45,563 nucleotides of DNA, from NCBI GenBank assembly GCA_022451925.1, contig JAKUNL010000021.1, positions 1-45,563 of the forward strand. The letters are read 5' to 3'. The position numbers were made by a program, and so were the translations under genes. Source of the DNA: Dehalococcoidia bacterium (lineage in GTDB: Bacteria > Chloroflexota > Dehalococcoidia > Lucifugimonadales > UBA3495). This document shows, piece after piece, positions 27,239 through 36,378 of this stretch (position 1 is the first letter of the stretch; every line of letters begins with the position of its first letter). The notes below the pieces were generated by a model. It worked only from the letters and a program-made list of their open reading frames with translations. It made no database searches and had not been told where the DNA came from.

Positions 27239-28267
27239 CTAGCGGCGACGGGCCGTTAGGTAGTCCGCCAGATCAAGCAGTGATTGCTTTGAAGCACAGT
27301 CAGGGAGTTTATCCAACGCGTGGCAGGCCTTGCCAATGTAGTCTTGAACTACCGATTCGCAGTCGGACATGATAGTCGAGTCGTTAATCACGTGGATGAC
27401 TTTTTGCAGCTTGGCATCATTCGTCCGGTCATTAAACAACGCCTGCACCAGATTATCATTCGGGTAACGCTCCATTAGCATGATAGTCGGCAAAGTCAGT
27501 ACCCCGTTCTTGAGGTCGTTCCCCACCGGCTTGCCCAGGTCCGACGAATCACCCTGAAAATCCAAAAGATCGTCCCGAACCTGAAACGCCATGCCAACGT
27601 TATAACCAAAGTCCCTAAGAGCCTTAACTTCCGTTTCAGAAGATTCTCCAAGAATGGCGCCAGACTCACTAGCGGTACAGAAAAGGGAAGCCGTCTTACG
27701 GTAGATACGGTCGTTATATAGCGTTCTGGCTTGGGAGGGGTCGTAAGCCGTAAAGTACTCCATCAGCTGCCCGCCGGCCAGCTCCATGATGGTCTCGGAG
27801 AAACGCCGAATAACCCTGATATTATATGTGTCACAGACAAAGGTAGCCGAAGTCGCAAAAACATAATCTCCAAATAACACCGCCACGTAAGGGCTCCAGG
27901 TGTTACTAACTGTAGCTCTACCGCGCCGAGTAGGCGAGTTATCCACCGTGTCATCGTGAATCAGTGTGGCCAGGTGCAGGAGCTCAACAGCGCTGGCCAT
28001 GATGATAGGGCGATCCGAGTCATGGTCGTGGAATTGCGCCGCCAACAAGGTGATAGCGGGGCGCACCCGTTTGCCGCCAACTTCAGTAACGTATTTAATC
28101 AATGGCTGGACAGCAGAAGTCTCAGTCTTTGACAGATTACGAAGCCTATCGTCTACTCGCAATAGGCCCTCTTGGATCGGGGAATAGATAGCTGCTGTGC
28201 GTTCGTCTAACCCGTGGAGCATATTATTCGCCAGAGATTCCGATACCAAGTTTGTGGATCTCTTCAT
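27239..28267 (-). CDS. Trans-isoprenyl diphosphate synthase (polyprenyl synthetase)
   Basis: The 342-residue protein makes long-chain or medium-chain isoprenyl diphosphates for quinones or carotenoids. Both Asp-rich motifs are present: LIHDDTVDNSPTRRGRATVS (first) and VRDDLLDFQGDSSDLGKPVG (second). Between them lie GGKRVRPAITLLAA and LAGGQLMEY. The first motif is DDxxD, typical of longer-chain enzymes. The ATG at 28267 overlaps the end of metG by 44 bp and has no clear ribosome binding site. An ATG at 28219 (residue 17) clears the overlap and may be the real start. Chain length cannot be told. Confidence 0.93.
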   Translation of the reverse strand: MKRSTNLVSESLANNMLHGLDERTAAIYSPIQEGLLRVDDRLRNLSKTETSAVQPLIKYVTEVGGKRVRPAITLLAAQFHDHDSDRPIIMASAVELLHLATLIHDDTVDNSPTRRGRATVSNTWSPYVAVLFGDYVFATSATFVCDTYNIRVIRRFSETIMELAGGQLMEYFTAYDPSQARTLYNDRIYRKTASLFCTASESGAILGESSETEVKALRDFGYNVGMAFQVRDDLLDFQGDSSDLGKPVGNDLKNGVLTLPTIMLMERYPNDNLVQALFNDRTNDAKLQKVIHVINDSTIMSDCESVVQDYIGKACHALDKLPDCASKQSLLDLADYLTARRR

Positions 28268-29912
28268 CGATTAATTCAGGATCCAACTTAGTATACAGAG
28301 GAGATGGCTGCCTCAAGTTAGCACCCGCTTTTATCTGGCCAACGGCCGCGTCAAAGTCCCAAGAGCACTGCTCCACCGGTCCATCAAATCCCAGAAACTC
28401 ATGCACCTTCTGCGAACTGAATGGCATGAATGGATATAGGATTGCCTTGAGGCAATTGATGGTCTGCATCGCCACCGTCAGGCTAGAACCAGCCAACTCC
28501 CGATCTTCTTTGATTGACTTCCACGGAGCCTTGGTATCCAGGTAGCGGTTAGCCTCTTGCGCCAAACCAAAGGCCTGGGTAACTGCCACCTTAAACTTGC
28601 AGTTGTACAGATTGTCGCTTACCGAGTCCATCGTCTCACTAGCCGTACGGAGCAGTCGCTCATCCACTTCATCCATGGACTCAACCCCGGGCACTTTTCC
28701 GTCAAAATTCCGGAATGTGAACGACAGCACTCGATTCACCAGATTGCCATAAGTGGCTACAAGTTCTTCGTTGTTCCGTCGCACGAACTCGGACCAAGAG
28801 AAATCCGAGTCCCCAGACTCTGGCATATTGATAGACAATAGATATCGCAGCGGGTCGGGGTCGTACTTATCCAGGTAGTCCGGCACCCATACGGCCCAGT
28901 TCTGGCTGGTGGAGAACTTCTGGTTCTCCAGACTCAAAAACTCGTTGGCTGGAACGTCATAGGGGAGGTTTAATCCTTGGTCATAAGCCATAATTATGGC
29001 TGGCCAGATTATACTGTGGAAAGGGATGTTATCCTTGCCTATAAAGTAGTAGCTCTTGGTCTCTGGGTCCTTCCAGAAATCTTCCCAGTTGGTTCCATTT
29101 TCATCAGCCCACTGCACTGCTGCTGACAGGTATCCGATTACGGCCTCGAACCAAACGTAAATGCGCTTGCCTTCGTAGCCATCAACAGGCAAATGCACTC
29201 CCCAAGACAGGTCACGGGAAATTGCCCTATCCTTGAGGCCATCTCGGAGGAACTGTCTGGTGAAGTTCTTGACGTTGCTACGCCAATGTACCTGTTTCTC
29301 GACCCACTCCAACAGCGGTTTCTCGAAGGCTGACAGCTTCAGAAAGAAATGTTCCGATTCCCGAAATTCGGGCGTTGTTCCACAGATAGAGCAGTGGGGT
29401 TCCACCAAGTCTTGTGGATCGAGGGTTCGCCCACAGGCGTCACATTGGTCGCCACGAGCGCGGCCGTTATTGCAATTTGGGCAGGTTCCCTCTACGTATC
29501 GGTCAGGCAGATATCGGTCACATCGGGAGCAGTAGGCTAACAGCATGTTGTCGGTGTAGATAAAACCTTTTTCGTACAGGGCATCGAAAACGTCGTGAAC
29601 CACCTTTGCATGGTTTGCGGTCTCGGTCGATGTAAATAGATCAAACGAGATACCCAACTTATCCCACGAATCAATGAACATTGCATGGTATCGATCCACA
29701 ACCTGCTCTGGGGTTATACCTTCCTGGTCGGCGCGAATAGTTATAGGAGTGCCATGGGTATCGCTACCCGAGACCATAAGGACTTCATTGCCCTTCATGC
29801 GATGATAACGGGCGAAGATATCGGCGCTCAGATAGCAACCGGCTACATGACCAAGGTGGAGTGGACCATTGGCATAAGGCCAGGCCACGGCCACAAATAT
29901 GCGTTCAGACAA
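28224..29912 (-). CDS. metG: Methionyl-tRNA synthetase
   Basis: MetRS charges tRNA-Met. The 562-residue enzyme has the HIGH motif in YANGPLHLGHVAG and a zinc knuckle region with four cysteine pairs (CSRC, CPNC, CDAC, CSIC) near residues 128-180, the two-zinc type. The KMSKS loop reads KFSTSQNW, as in enzymes that carry KFS in place of KMS. The C-terminal helical anticodon domain includes NLVNRVLSFTFRNF. No C-terminal tRNA-binding domain is attached, so it ends at residue 562. The start is a TTG at 29912, with no good ATG nearby and a TAA further upstream in frame. The polyprenyl synthase gene follows on the same strand. Confidence 0.94.
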   Translation of the reverse strand: MSERIFVAVAWPYANGPLHLGHVAGCYLSADIFARYHRMKGNEVLMVSGSDTHGTPITIRADQEGITPEQVVDRYHAMFIDSWDKLGISFDLFTSTETANHAKVVHDVFDALYEKGFIYTDNMLLAYCSRCDRYLPDRYVEGTCPNCNNGRARGDQCDACGRTLDPQDLVEPHCSICGTTPEFRESEHFFLKLSAFEKPLLEWVEKQVHWRSNVKNFTRQFLRDGLKDRAISRDLSWGVHLPVDGYEGKRIYVWFEAVIGYLSAAVQWADENGTNWEDFWKDPETKSYYFIGKDNIPFHSIIWPAIIMAYDQGLNLPYDVPANEFLSLENQKFSTSQNWAVWVPDYLDKYDPDPLRYLLSINMPESGDSDFSWSEFVRRNNEELVATYGNLVNRVLSFTFRNFDGKVPGVESMDEVDERLLRTASETMDSVSDNLYNCKFKVAVTQAFGLAQEANRYLDTKAPWKSIKEDRELAGSSLTVAMQTINCLKAILYPFMPFSSQKVHEFLGFDGPVEQCSWDFDAAVGQIKAGANLRQPSPLYTKLDPELIDEEIHKLGIGISGE

Positions 29913-30119
29913 TGGGAAACTACTCGTTATGATTTATGGATTTGGGCGCAAATGATTCTATCACAGTGCGAGTGCTGCACATGCTTAAATACTATATGTC
30001 AATTGGAAGACCCAAGACGACAAAATCTAACCGACCGAGAATCTACTAAGATAAACTAATAATCCGAATACATCGTGGAATCAAACGCCGGCCGTTTTGA
30101 AAATCAGAAGAGAACCGCT

Positions 30120-30614
30120 ATGAAATACAGCGAACATGCCAATGTTATCGGCCAGGATCAGAGCCGGTGCGAAGCCGACACACTGAACGGGGAAGACCTG
30201 ACCACCTGGCAGGTACACGTCACAGGACTACGTGAGTATGATACCTTTCTTAACCTGGCCATGAAGTTCACCTACGTTTGTATGGTAGTCGCATCACCTT
30301 TGTCAAAGGTATTTTATGTCCTGGGAACTCCCTTGAGGTTGGTTGGATACGGTGGATCGGGGCTACTCCACGTATTGTTCCGACTGCTGCTAGCCCCCTT
30401 CTTCGGGACAGTCCTCTTAACCTCATCCATCTGGACCAACGTCAAACAACTAAGACCGATCCTCACGGTCATAGGCCCCATATTTGTGATTCTAACCCTC
30501 TGGTTATTAGCATTATTCCCAGAAGAATTGGAGACGAAAGAGACTAAGGAAAAACTATGTAAGAATTGGCCGCTGAGTAGGAGACGGTTGGAGTGGGAAA
30601 GGGGTCACTACTGA
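30120..30614 (+). CDS. Hypothetical membrane protein, 164 aa
   Basis: The protein has a hydrophilic N-terminus (about 45 residues) followed by two or three hydrophobic segments (about residues 48-65, 75-100 and 115-135), then a charged tail with ETKETKEKL. It is not recognised. ATG 30120 is chosen since GAAGAGAA lies just upstream; a GTG at 30075 would add 15 residues. It is divergent from metG and lies about 140 bp before the ilvB promoter. The role is unknown. Confidence 0.55.
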   Translation: MKYSEHANVIGQDQSRCEADTLNGEDLTTWQVHVTGLREYDTFLNLAMKFTYVCMVVASPLSKVFYVLGTPLRLVGYGGSGLLHVLFRLLLAPFFGTVLLTSSIWTNVKQLRPILTVIGPIFVILTLWLLALFPEELETKETKEKLCKNWPLSRRRLEWERGHY

Positions 30615-30755
30615 ACGGAAAACCCAATTGCATATAAATGGACCTTAACCCACTTCATATTCTCAGACTTGAATTGGACAAAATATACTTGGCAAGCGCC
30701 TTGGGGCGCACGCGATGGCGTGGGCTATATAACTTTCCTATTACATTATGTTTGT

Positions 30756-30784
30756 TTGACAAGGCCTAAGCCCACTGATACCAT
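30756..30784 (+). promoter_or_regulatory. Promoter of the ilvB T-box leader
   Basis: A perfect -35 TTGACA (30756-30761) is followed by 17 bp and TACCAT (30779-30784), preceded by TGA as in extended -10 promoters. Transcription would start near 30791, about 15 bp before T-box Stem I begins. Confidence 0.7.
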
Positions 30785-30803
30785 TCTTTAGTTACATTAC
30801 AAA

Positions 30804-31066
30804 CTCCGCTGGGAATGGGAGTAGTACGGATACCCTGTCTGAGAGAGCCGGCGATTGGTGTGAATCCGGTGGCAGTAGGATCCCGAACTCGCCCAGGAGC
30901 GGCCCGCCCGAAATACCAGTAAGGCGCGGCGGTTGACACCGATAAAATGTCTTCGAGTGGCCAAGCGGCATAAACCGACTTTAGATGAGGTCTAACGCAA
31001 GGCCAGAAGAAGGGTGGTACCACGGACCTATCGGCCCGTCCCTTCCATATGGGATGGGTTTTTTTT
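30804..31066 (+). promoter_or_regulatory. T-box riboswitch upstream of ilvB, predicted Leu-specific
   Basis: The leader has Stem I (basal helix 30806-30813 with 30892-30902), the AG-bulge sequence GAGAGAGCC near 30841-30849 and the distal segment GATTGGTGTGAATCC. The specifier side reads GAA-CTC-G at 30885-30891, so CTC (30888-30890) would be the specifier, which codes for Leu. The T-box core AGGGTGGTACCACGG is at 31011-31025; its UGGU would pair with the ACCA end of an uncharged tRNA. Uncharged tRNA-Leu should stop the terminator at 31035-31066 forming and switch on ilvB. Confidence 0.92.
31035..31066 (+). terminator. T-box terminator before ilvB
   Basis: CCCGTCCC (31035-31042) pairs with GGGATGGG (31051-31058), with one G-U pair and an 8-base loop. 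A run of eight T follows at 31059-31066. It lies just after the T-box core and would be the OFF structure when tRNA is charged. Confidence 0.85.
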
Positions 31067-31123
31067 ATGGGATTTTTCGTTCTAGACTCTTACGGACGTC
31101 CTAATCGGACCTGAGCTTAAAAA

Positions 31124-32818
31124 ATGGAATTAACCGGCGCTGAAATAGTCTGCGAAAGCCTTCTGAAAGAGGGCGCTGATGTAATCTTTGGACTGCCTGG
31201 TGGTGCGGTGCTTCCCCTATATGGGGCTCTCGCCAACTACCCGAAAATACGCCACATCTTAGTCCGCCACGAACAGGCCGCTGCCATGGCTGCAGACGGA
31301 TACGCCCGCGCCACCGGCAAGGCTGGAGTCTGCGTCGCAACGTCTGGCCCAGGAGCGACCAACCTAGTCACCGGCATCGCCGCAGCCCAAATGGACTCGG
31401 TACCTATGGTCGCCATTACCGGCCAAGTCCCCAGGCCTTACATAGGCACAGACGCCTTCCAAGAGACCGATGTTACCGGCGTGACGCTCCCAATCACCAA
31501 GCACAACATCCTGGTCATGAAAGTAGAAGACGTAGCTCAGGCTATCCATGACGCTTTCTACATAGCCAACAGCGGACGTCCTGGCCCAGTACTCGTGGAC
31601 ATTCCTCGAGACGTTTTACTAGGTGCAAAGACCGAGTTTATATGGCCTGAAACCCACAAACTTCCCGGCTATAGGATTCCAGGTCCAGCCGACGAAACCG
31701 AGGTAATCGCCGCCGCTGCATTAATCAACCAGTCCCAACGTCCATTAATCATGGCTGGTCACGGTATGCTGATATCCCATGCATATTCTCTGATGACCGA
31801 GATGGCCGAGAAGGCCCAAATTCCGGTTATCACAACATTACTCGGAATCAGCTCTATTGCATCAGATCATGAACTTAATCTGGGTATGTCCGGTATGCAC
31901 GGCATGGCCTACGCCAACTTGGCCATTGATGAGGCCGACCTGATCATTGGTTTGGGTATGCGGTTCGACGACCGCGTTACAGGAAGGATTTCAGCCTTTG
32001 CGCCCAACGCCAAATTCGTCCACGTGGACATCGACGCATCGGAGATTGACAAAAATGTCCAGACCGACATTGGTGTCTGCGGTGACCTGAAATCAGTCAT
32101 GGAACAATTGCTTCCCAAGGTGGAGCCGAACGTTCATATTGACTGGCTCAGGCACATCCAGGAATTGAAGGATCAACATCCGTCTCACATAGTTCGGCAA
32201 TCAGAAGAGTTGCTACCTCAGTATGTTCTCCAACGTCTGACGGAAGTCACTCAAGGGCATGGCATAGTCGTAACGGGTGTAGGACAGCACCAGATGTGGG
32301 CCGCCCAGCATTGTCTCTTCAGGGAACCTAACACCTTCATAACCTCTGGCGGATTGGGAACCATGGGATTCGAAGTCCCCGCTGCCTTAGGGGCCCAGGT
32401 GGGCCGCCCCGATACCACTGTCTGGTCAGTCTGCGGCGACGGGGGGTTCCAAATGACCATGTGCGATATCGCTACTGCCGTTGAGAGCGGGGCAGACGTT
32501 AAGTTTGCCATATTGAACAATAAAAACTTAGGCATGGTTCACCAGTTGCAGGACGTGTTCTTCGAGAAAGATTACATGGCTAGCGAGTTCTCGGCCAACC
32601 CCGACTTCGTAAAAATTGCCGAAGCCTACGGAATCCGCGGCATCCGCGTCACTAAACAAGAAGAAGTGGTAGATGCGGTTCAACAAGCCATGGAGACCGC
32701 GGGTCCAGTAATTGTAGACTTTATGGTAAAAGAAGACGAGATTGTCTTCCCATTCATACCGTCCGGCCAATCAGTAAACGAGATGCTAGAAGAGCCAGCT
32801 CATAACGGGACTTCCTAG
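31124..32818 (+). CDS. ilvB: Acetolactate synthase large subunit
   Basis: This thiamin-diphosphate enzyme condenses pyruvate (or pyruvate and 2-oxobutyrate) in the first common step of Ile, Val and Leu synthesis. The 564 residues show the catalytic Glu in LVRHEQAAAMAADGYARATG, the FAD/central domain (LIIGLGMRFDDRVTG) and the ThDP motif VCGDGGFQMTMCDIATAV...LNNKNLGMV. The start is ATG 31124, 57 bp after the T-box terminator. ilvN starts one base after the ilvB stop, so the two are coupled. The gene should be induced by Leu starvation through the T-box. Confidence 0.97.
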   Translation: MELTGAEIVCESLLKEGADVIFGLPGGAVLPLYGALANYPKIRHILVRHEQAAAMAADGYARATGKAGVCVATSGPGATNLVTGIAAAQMDSVPMVAITGQVPRPYIGTDAFQETDVTGVTLPITKHNILVMKVEDVAQAIHDAFYIANSGRPGPVLVDIPRDVLLGAKTEFIWPETHKLPGYRIPGPADETEVIAAAALINQSQRPLIMAGHGMLISHAYSLMTEMAEKAQIPVITTLLGISSIASDHELNLGMSGMHGMAYANLAIDEADLIIGLGMRFDDRVTGRISAFAPNAKFVHVDIDASEIDKNVQTDIGVCGDLKSVMEQLLPKVEPNVHIDWLRHIQELKDQHPSHIVRQSEELLPQYVLQRLTEVTQGHGIVVTGVGQHQMWAAQHCLFREPNTFITSGGLGTMGFEVPAALGAQVGRPDTTVWSVCGDGGFQMTMCDIATAVESGADVKFAILNNKNLGMVHQLQDVFFEKDYMASEFSANPDFVKIAEAYGIRGIRVTKQEEVVDAVQQAMETAGPVIVDFMVKEDEIVFPFIPSGQSVNEMLEEPAHNGTS

Positions 32819-32819
32819 C

Positions 32820-33380
32820 ATGGCCCAGATAAACGAGATAGAACAACACACGCTAATCGCCCTAGTCGAGGACAAACCAGGGGTATTGAACCGTGTTGCC
32901 AGCATGTTTCGACGCCGCGGGTTCAACATCATCAGCCTAGCCGTTGGAAACAGTGAACAAGCAGGTCTATCGCGCATGACCTTTGTGGTGAATGGTGACT
33001 ACCGCACGGTCAGCCAGGTGGCTAAACAGTTGGACAAACTTATTGACGTCTTAGAAGTTGCCGACATATCCGAAGCGCGAATTGTTGCCCGAGAATTGGC
33101 CATGATCAAGGTCAGCACCACCCCGATGACCAGAGGCGAGATAATACAGATTGTAAACCTCTTCCGGGCCAACATAATAGATGTTGGTGGCGACTCGATG
33201 ATCATTGAAATCACAGGCGAAGGGGACAAGATAGACGCTTTGTATGATCTGCTATCACCCTTTGGAATCACCGAAATGTCTCGTTCTGGAATCGTAGCCA
33301 TGGAACGAGGAAAATCCAACGGCCTGACCGACGGACACAAGAACAATAATGTGCACTCCAATGGCACTGGCAGCTCGTGA
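32820..33380 (+). CDS. ilvN: Acetolactate synthase small (regulatory) subunit
   Basis: The 186-residue protein is the ACT-domain regulatory subunit, which gives valine feedback and stabilises IlvB. The ACT domain (residues about 12-85) starts TLIALVEDKPGVLNRVASMFRRRG and contains FNIISLAVGNSE. The C-terminal part includes IVNLFRANIIDVGGDSMIIEITG. The length is normal apart from a nonconserved 15-residue tail rich in Asn and Ser. It is one base downstream of ilvB. Confidence 0.96.
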   Translation: MAQINEIEQHTLIALVEDKPGVLNRVASMFRRRGFNIISLAVGNSEQAGLSRMTFVVNGDYRTVSQVAKQLDKLIDVLEVADISEARIVARELAMIKVSTTPMTRGEIIQIVNLFRANIIDVGGDSMIIEITGEGDKIDALYDLLSPFGITEMSRSGIVAMERGKSNGLTDGHKNNNVHSNGTGSS

Positions 33381-33447
33381 GGTATTAATATCTGGCCAAG
33401 ATGCCCTCGGCTTCAAATAAGAAGATAAATGGAAAGGAAAAACTAAA

Positions 33448-34443
33448 ATGGTAGATGTTTATTACGACAAGGATGCAGACCTAAAGCACCTGGAAGGCAA
33501 GACAATCGGAATGGTCGGTTACGGCAGCCAGGGCCACGCCCACGCCCTCAACCTCAAGGACAACGGCCAAGACGTGGTCGTTGGACTATACCCTGAGAGC
33601 GGCAGTCGGGCCGTAGCCGAAGCAGCTGGTCTGCGTGTATCCGACGTCCCAGATGTGGCCAAAGAGGCCGACGTTTTGATGATGGTCATACCCGACCATA
33701 TCCAGGGCCGTATCTACCGTGAGCAGATTGAGCCCAACCTTAGACCCGGCAGCGCCTTGATGGTGGCCCACGGTTTCAGTATCCATTACGGAGAGGTTGT
33801 GCCTCCGGCCAGCATGGATGTAATGATGGTCGCCCCCAAGGCTCCTGGTCACCGTATGCGTGAACTATTCACCGAAGGTGTAGGAGTACCAAGCCTATTA
33901 GCCGTCCACCAAGACGCCTCCGGAAACGCCAAAGACATTGGGCTGGCCTATGCTAAAGGCATAGGCAGCACAGGTTCTGGCGTGCTGATGACCACTCTAC
34001 AATTTGAGACTGAGAGCGACCTCTTCGGCGAGCAGACAATACTATGCGGTGGTGTCAGCTCCCTAGTCAAAGCAGCTTTTGACACCCTGGTAGAAGGCGG
34101 ATATCCCCCGGAGATCGCCTTCTTTGAATGTCTGCACGAGCTTAAGATGATCGTTGATCTGATGTACCAAGGCGGATTTAACTACATGCGATACTCCGTC
34201 AGCGACACCGCAGAGTACGGAGACCTGAGCCGCGGCCCACGCATCATTGACGAACACGTACGAGACAATATGCGCGCCGTGTTGAAAGAAATTCAAGACG
34301 GCACATTTGCGAAGGAATGGATTACCGAGAACGACGAAGGCCGACCGAGATTTAACGCTCTGCGGGAGCAAGCGCAACACAGTCAGATCGAAGACATCGG
34401 CAAGGAACTTAGGGCCATGATGCCCTGGATGGACCCGAAATAA
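33448..34443 (+). CDS. ilvC: Ketol-acid reductoisomerase
   Basis: IlvC isomerises and reduces acetolactate or acetohydroxybutyrate with NAD(P)H and Mg2+. The 331-residue class I enzyme has the Rossmann [35 protein letters not shown], the metal-binding segment with [12 protein letters not shown] and the knotted domain with [17 protein letters not shown] and [21 protein letters not shown] lies upstream of the ATG, 67 bp after ilvN. Together with ilvB and ilvN it forms an operon. A leader ORF and leuA follow. Confidence 0.97.
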   Translation: MVDVYYDKDADLKHLEGKTIGMVGYGSQGHAHALNLKDNGQDVVVGLYPESGSRAVAEAAGLRVSDVPDVAKEADVLMMVIPDHIQGRIYREQIEPNLRPGSALMVAHGFSIHYGEVVPPASMDVMMVAPKAPGHRMRELFTEGVGVPSLLAVHQDASGNAKDIGLAYAKGIGSTGSGVLMTTLQFETESDLFGEQTILCGGVSSLVKAAFDTLVEGGYPPEIAFFECLHELKMIVDLMYQGGFNYMRYSVSDTAEYGDLSRGPRIIDEHVRDNMRAVLKEIQDGTFAKEWITENDEGRPRFNALREQAQHSQIEDIGKELRAMMPWMDPK

Positions 34444-34499
34444 TTCGGCGTGATTCGACTGACCCAAATTTGGTAATACAAAGTTAGTGGAGTAATCTG

Positions 34500-34598
34500 A
34501 TGAGTAATCCGGAGGCGTTGAGTGTAGTCAATCATCGCCCGCTGGTCCTGGCAGGGCTGGCGGCGGTTGACTACATGCACCTTGGGCCCCTTTCCTAA
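34500..34598 (+). CDS. Predicted leuA leader peptide, 32 codons, Leu/Val-rich
   Basis: ATG 34500 starts a 32-residue frame ending at TAA 34596-34598. It begins MSNPEALSVVNHRPLVLAGL and ends DYMHLGPLS. Six Leu and four Val codons fall in 32 codons, with a cluster L-V-L-A-G-L in the middle. GGAG lies 7 bases upstream of the ATG. The coding strand also holds the hairpin described separately (34523-34575). Such Leu-rich leader ORFs before Leu synthesis genes are typical of ribosome-mediated attenuation, as with leuL of enterobacteria. No classical U-tract terminator follows. Translation is inferred. Confidence 0.5.
   Translation: MSNPEALSVVNHRPLVLAGLAAVDYMHLGPLS
34523..34575 (+). promoter_or_regulatory. 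Strong RNA hairpin within the leuA leader
   Basis: TGTAGTCAA (34523-34531) pairs perfectly with TTGACTACA (34567-34575), with further GC-rich pairing inside (TCGCC with GGCGG near 34535-34539 and 34559-34563). The hairpin overlaps codons 8-26 of the leader ORF, so a translating or stalled ribosome would open it. It may control leuA expression. Confidence 0.55.
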
Positions 34599-34665
34599 CA
34601 CCATAGTTAGCGGAAAACCAGCAACCCAAAACATAAGCCAATCGGAAAGGGATTAGGTAGATAAA

Positions 34666-36231
34666 ATGGCTAAAGAAAAAGTATTACTCTTGGACACCAC
34701 CCTCCGTGACGGAGAACAATCGGCCGGTATAGGTATGACCGGTGACGAAAAGATGGAGATAGCCCGCCAATTGCAAAAGATGCAGGTGGACATCATAGAG
34801 GCTGGCTTTGCAGCCAGTTCTCCCGGAGACTTTGAAGCAGTATCCAACATCGCCAAAGAAGTCGACGGACCTATCATCGCATCTTTGGCACGAGCCGTTG
34901 CCGACGACGTGGACCAGGCCGCAAAAGCAGTTGAAAGTTCCAAGCGGCCCCGCATCCACGTGTTCCTATCATCATCAGAGATTCACCAAATGCACCAACT
35001 TCGGAAGAACAGGGAAGATGTACTTGAGATGGCCATCAAAAGCGTTGAGCGGGCTAAAAGCTACTGTGACGACGTGGAATTCTCTCCCATGGACGCAACC
35101 CGAACCAACCCTGAGTACCTTTTCCACATGCTGGAAGAGGTCATTAAGGCAGGTGCAACCACCATCAACATAGCTGATACCGTGGGCTACGCCATACCAT
35201 CAGCAACTGGATTCGGCCAGTTGCTGAAAGATGTACAGGCCAACGTTAATGGAATAAACGACATTACTCTAAGCGTACACTGCCACAACGACCTAGGCTT
35301 GGCCGTGGCCAACAGCCTAATCGCCGTTGAGTTTGGCGCCCGGCAAGTGGAAGGCTGCATCAACGGCATCGGCGAACGCGCTGGCAACGCCTCCATTGAG
35401 GAGATCATTATGGGTCTAGACACCAGAAAAGACCACTTCGGTATCGAGATCGGCGCAGACACCACCCAGATCTATGGGGCCAGCCGTATGGTTAGCCGAA
35501 TCACCGGCATGAACGTACAATCCAATAAAGCTATCGTCGGTGAGAATGCCTTCAGGCACGCTTCCGGTATCCACCAGGACGGAGTACTAAAAGACCGTTC
35601 CACCTATGAAGTCATGCAGCCAGAGCGCGTCGGCGTTCCGGGCAACAGCATGGTACTGGGCAAGCTAAGCGGGCGTTCCGGACTACAATCAAGGTTGGAA
35701 GACCTTGGTTACAACCTGACTCGCGAGGACATGGCCAAAGTCTTCGAGTCATTTAAGGACCTGGCAGACAAAAAGCGAGAGGTCACGGATCGCGACTTGG
35801 AAATTCTCATGGACGAGGAAAAACGAACGGCCTCGGAGCCCATCAGCTACACCATCGACCATGTTCAATTCACTGGCGGAGACCAGGGTATTCCCACCGC
35901 CACCGTTAAACTAATCGGTCCTGATGGAAATGACATTATAGACTCTTGCACTGGCAACGGCCCGGTGGACGCGGTCTGTAATGCGATTGATCGAGCCATC
36001 GGCTCCGAGTCCAAACTGGTTGATTTCAACGTTCAGGCGGTAACTGAAGGTATCGATTCCCAGGGTACCGTCACCATCCGGATAGAGAAGGATGGCCGCA
36101 CATACACTGGCCGCGGCGCAGACACCGACATTATAGTAGCGAGCGCCAAGGCCTATCTGAGCGCGGTAAACCGCCAACTAGCAGCGGATGACGAATCAAA
36201 CGTACCTGCCCTGGGCAGCACTCCCGATTAG
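34666..36231 (+). CDS. leuA: 2-isopropylmalate synthase
   Basis: LeuA condenses 2-ketoisovalerate with acetyl-CoA, the first committed step of Leu synthesis. The 521-residue protein has the TIM barrel with LLDTTLRDGEQSAGI, the metal-binding VHCHNDLGLAVANSL, GRQVEGCINGIGERAGNASIEEI, and the C-terminal regulatory domain (residues about 390-510) that binds Leu. ATG 34666 follows AAAGGGATTAGG. It sits 222 bp after ilvC, with a leader ORF and hairpin between, and ends at a strong terminator. Confidence 0.97.
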   Translation: MAKEKVLLLDTTLRDGEQSAGIGMTGDEKMEIARQLQKMQVDIIEAGFAASSPGDFEAVSNIAKEVDGPIIASLARAVADDVDQAAKAVESSKRPRIHVFLSSSEIHQMHQLRKNREDVLEMAIKSVERAKSYCDDVEFSPMDATRTNPEYLFHMLEEVIKAGATTINIADTVGYAIPSATGFGQLLKDVQANVNGINDITLSVHCHNDLGLAVANSLIAVEFGARQVEGCINGIGERAGNASIEEIIMGLDTRKDHFGIEIGADTTQIYGASRMVSRITGMNVQSNKAIVGENAFRHASGIHQDGVLKDRSTYEVMQPERVGVPGNSMVLGKLSGRSGLQSRLEDLGYNLTREDMAKVFESFKDLADKKREVTDRDLEILMDEEKRTASEPISYTIDHVQFTGGDQGIPTATVKLIGPDGNDIIDSCTGNGPVDAVCNAIDRAIGSESKLVDFNVQAVTEGIDSQGTVTIRIEKDGRTYTGRGADTDIIVASAKAYLSAVNRQLAADDESNVPALGSTPD

Positions 36232-36250
36232 CTATTACGGACTTTCAAAT

Positions 36251-36290
36251 TAAAAGGCCACACTGAATCATCAGTGTGGCCTTTTATATT
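36251..36290. terminator. Bidirectional terminator after leuA
   Basis: TAAAAGGCCACACTGA (36251-36266) pairs perfectly with TCAGTGTGGCCTTTTA (36271-36286), 16 bp around a 4-base loop. T and A tracts lie on both sides. It serves both leuA and the convergent CoA-transferase gene. Confidence 0.92.
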
Positions 36291-36378
36291 CCATCCGCAG
36301 AGCCTCAAGTTTTCTAACGTGCCCAAATTACGACAATCACTTTTCCATAACGTTGGATATTGCCCCTTGGACGTGAGT

